Part shown: piece after piece, positions 6,723 through 8,211 of the stretch
How positions within the stretch are numbered: position 1 is the first letter of the stretch
Layout: each line of letters begins with the position of its first letter
NCBI GenBank assembly: GCA_021767985.1
Contig: JAASSH010000071.1
Span: 1-8,211 of the forward strand
Reading direction: 5' to 3'
DNA length: 8,211 nt
DNA from: Gammaproteobacteria bacterium
Lineage (GTDB): Bacteria > Pseudomonadota > Gammaproteobacteria > GCA-001735895
The notes under the pieces: generated by a model
Seen by the model: only the letters and a program-made list of their open reading frames with translations
Databases searched by the model: none
Told to the model about the DNA's origin: nothing
Made by a program: the position numbers and the translations under genes

Positions 6723-7825
6723 GCGCTGGCTGCGGGCAGTGGTACCCGCACATTCCAGCCGTGCGGGTCTGGCAGTTTACCGTACTGGATGCCGGTGATT
6801 TCGTCGTACAAACGCTGCGTCAATTCGCCCGGAGAGTTCGCTGCCAGTTTAAAGATCTCGCCCTGGTAGCCGATGCTGGCAACCGGGCAGATCACGGCCG
6901 CGGTACCCGCGCCGAATATCTCCTCGACTTCGCCGGCGCGAAAAGCCTGCACAACTTCATCGATGCCGATACGGCGCTCCTCGGCAGGCTGGCCCCAGTC
7001 CTCGAGCAGGGTCAGCACGCTGTAACGCACTACGCCCGGCAGGATCGAGCCCCCGAGCGGCGGGGTTATTACCTTACCGCCGATCTTGAAGAAGATATTC
7101 ATGGCGCCGACCTCTTCCACGTAGCGGTGTTCGTTGCCGTCCAGCCACAATACCTGGTCGAATCCCTGCTGCTGGCTTTCCGACCCGGGCAGCAGGCTCG
7201 CGGCATAGTTGGCCGCGGTCTTGGCCGCGCCCAGTCCGCCGATGCTGGCCGCTCGGGTAAAGCGATCCTCCACGCGCAGGGAAACGCCCTGGTCCAGGTT
7301 GGTAAAGTAGCTGCCTACCGGCGACGTCATGATCAGAAAGCGATAGCTGTTGGCGGCTCGCACTTCGAGCGTCGCCTCGGTGCCGATGATCAGCGGTCGA
7401 ACGTACAGCGACTGGCCCCATTGCCTTGGAATCCAGTCCTGGTCCAGCTCGATCAATTGCCGCGTGGCCTGGATCATGATGTCGCTCAATTCCGCCTCAT
7501 CCATGATCGGAATACACAGGCGGCGGCAGGAATCGTGCAAGCGTTTCGCGTTCATATCCGGGCGGAAAATACGCACCTCGCCATCCACCCCGCGAAACGC
7601 CTTGTAGCCATCGAACACGGTTTGTCCGTAGTGCAGCATCGAAACCCCGGGCTCCAGCGCAATCGGCTGGTAGGGCTGAATTTCAGGGTTTACCCATGCA
7701 CCGTTCTGATAACTCATACTGAACATATGGTCGGAGAAAATGGCCCCGAATCCGAGCTGGTCGAAATCGACCTGGGACAGGCGGCTTTGCTGGACGGCGG
7801 TGACCGGAAAATTGGATGACGACAT
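6719..7825 (-). CDS. ilvE: Branched-chain amino acid aminotransferase (class II BCAT)
   Basis: Cytoplasmic, PLP-dependent, fold-type IV aminotransferase (EC 2.6.1.42) that transfers amino groups between leucine, isoleucine or valine and 2-oxoglutarate. It performs the last step of branched-chain amino acid synthesis and the first of their breakdown. At 368 aa it has the eukaryote-like, longer BCAT form. Landmarks are MLHYGQTVFDGYKAFR (63-78), RPDMNAKRLHDSCRRL (88-103), YVRPLIIGTE (141-150), the PLP-binding K202 in GGLGAAKTAANYAASL, E238 in VEEVGAMNIFF, and the phosphate-binding GTA (307-309). Where human BCATs have a CxxC redox pair, this protein has A310-V-I-C313, so only one cysteine remains. 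The ATG at 7825 is preferred, with GAAGGA about 9 nt upstream; an upstream TTG (7867) would add 14 residues. It converges on the azlCD exporter genes, which handle the same amino acids. No leader peptide rich in Leu/Ile/Val codons or attenuator is visible in the 156 bp upstream. Confidence 0.93.
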   Translation of the reverse strand: MSSSNFPVTAVQQSRLSQVDFDQLGFGAIFSDHMFSMSYQNGAWVNPEIQPYQPIALEPGVSMLHYGQTVFDGYKAFRGVDGEVRIFRPDMNAKRLHDSCRRLCIPIMDEAELSDIMIQATRQLIELDQDWIPRQWGQSLYVRPLIIGTEATLEVRAANSYRFLIMTSPVGSYFTNLDQGVSLRVEDRFTRAASIGGLGAAKTAANYAASLLPGSESQQQGFDQVLWLDGNEHRYVEEVGAMNIFFKIGGKVITPPLGGSILPGVVRYSVLTLLEDWGQPAEERRIGIDEVVQAFRAGEVEEIFGAGTAAVICPVASIGYQGEIFKLAANSPGELTQRLYDEITGIQYGKLPDPHGWNVRVPLPAASA

Positions 7826-7981
7826 GAATTTCGGTCCTTCGATTGGATACAAAAGCTGGCAGGACAAGGCTCGGCATGGTAGCAGAACAGCTCATGGCGC
7901 GCATCCTTCGCGTCCACTACGTATCGCAGCGGCTAATGCAGTCGCAAAGCGCCATTCGAGCAACGAAATTGAGTAGCGGGG

Positions 7982-8209
7982 CTAGGGTTTCCAGACTTCG
8001 GGAGTGGGTTCGGTCGCCTTGCCGATTTCGATTCGCCGACGCGTGCCGTTACGCTGAAACGCGTTGGTTTCCTCGGGCAGATCTCGCGCCAGTTCCTCGA
8101 TGCGCAGGCGCTCGGTATGCGGCACGATGCGCCCGGCCTCCCTCAGGCCCTGGTGGCGCGCCCACACCGAGTATTTCTTGTTGACCTGGTGCGGCTGGTA
8201 GAGACTCAT
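7982..8209 (-). CDS. Small basic protein of unknown function (possibly 5'-partial)
   Basis: A 75-residue reading frame ending in TAG at 7984-7982. I do not recognise the family. The protein is hydrophilic, rich in Arg and Glu, and has no membrane segment, signal peptide or cysteine. The middle (about 15-45: ARHQGLREAGRI ... RLRIEELARDL) looks helical; the end is proline-rich (TEPTPEVWKP). The Met at 8209 is followed by SLYQPH, a plausible N-terminus, but only 2 bp lie upstream in the window, so neither a ribosome-binding site nor an upstream extension can be judged. It lies on the same strand as ilvE, 156 bp before its start, so they could be co-transcribed. Amino acid makeup and codon use look like real coding sequence. 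Confidence 0.5.
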   Translation of the reverse strand: MSLYQPHQVNKKYSVWARHQGLREAGRIVPHTERLRIEELARDLPEETNAFQRNGTRRRIEIGKATEPTPEVWKP

Positions 8210-8211
8210 GG

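Noticed and set aside
6610..6798. 62-codon + strand frame after azlD
   Set aside because: No ribosome-binding site and an Arg/Pro-rich, shadow-like composition. The opposite strand in the same place encodes a much more protein-like hydrophobic helix.
6761..7819. Long + strand open frame (352 codons) opposite ilvE
   Set aside because: It mirrors the ilvE coding sequence, whose catalytic lysine and PLP motifs are clear. The antisense protein has no recognisable domain and is rich in Arg, Gln and His, as expected of a GC-rich shadow frame.
7929..7967. 12-residue frame upstream of ilvE (- strand, three Cys codons) as a possible attenuator leader
   Set aside because: It contains no run of Leu, Ile or Val codons, has no ribosome-binding site, and no alternative hairpins or T-run follow it.

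Overview
The window looks like a chromosomal segment from a proteobacterium, most likely a gammaproteobacterium. The base composition is fairly GC-rich (about 55-60% by eye), the genes are tightly packed, and the potABCD gene order matches the enterobacterial operon. The species cannot be named from the sequence alone. I see no rRNA, tRNA, CRISPR array, insertion sequence or phage gene. This is housekeeping transport and amino-acid metabolism, and I found no previously undescribed multi-gene system.

Layout. (1) Positions 1-3786 hold a polyamine-type ABC importer on the + strand. It comprises the end of the ATPase potA (the part carrying Walker A lies upstream of the window), the permeases potB and potC, and the periplasmic binding protein potD. 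potA/potB overlap by 4 bp, potB/potC are 2 bp apart, and potD follows a 49-bp gap with a strong Shine-Dalgarno (SD) sequence. A textbook intrinsic terminator (3755-3786) closes the operon. (2) Positions 3825-5003 encode a 12-helix major facilitator superfamily (MFS) transporter of unknown substrate on the + strand. Its stop codon overlaps that of a convergent small cupin_3/DUF861 protein (5000-5374, - strand). (3) A divergent control region of about 200 bp separates the cupin gene from azlC and contains a 10-bp perfect palindrome. (4) Positions 5577-6567 encode AzlC and AzlD, a two-subunit branched-chain amino acid exporter, with overlapping genes. (5) On the - strand, converging on azlCD, lies ilvE (branched-chain aminotransferase). 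It may be followed by a 40-residue single-helix membrane peptide that would start at a CTG overlapping the ilvE stop. (6) At the right edge is a small, unrecognised basic protein on the - strand.

How the genes fit together. PotABCD imports polyamines, or a related cationic amine, from the periplasm. The AzlCD exporter and IlvE sit tail to tail and deal with the same metabolites: IlvE interconverts valine, leucine and isoleucine with their keto acids, and AzlCD exports excess. The observations most worth checking are the candidate small membrane protein after ilvE, the altered ligand pocket and AT-richer distal half of potD, the shared Gly-to-Tyr change in both permease coupling loops, and the palindrome between the cupin gene and azlC.
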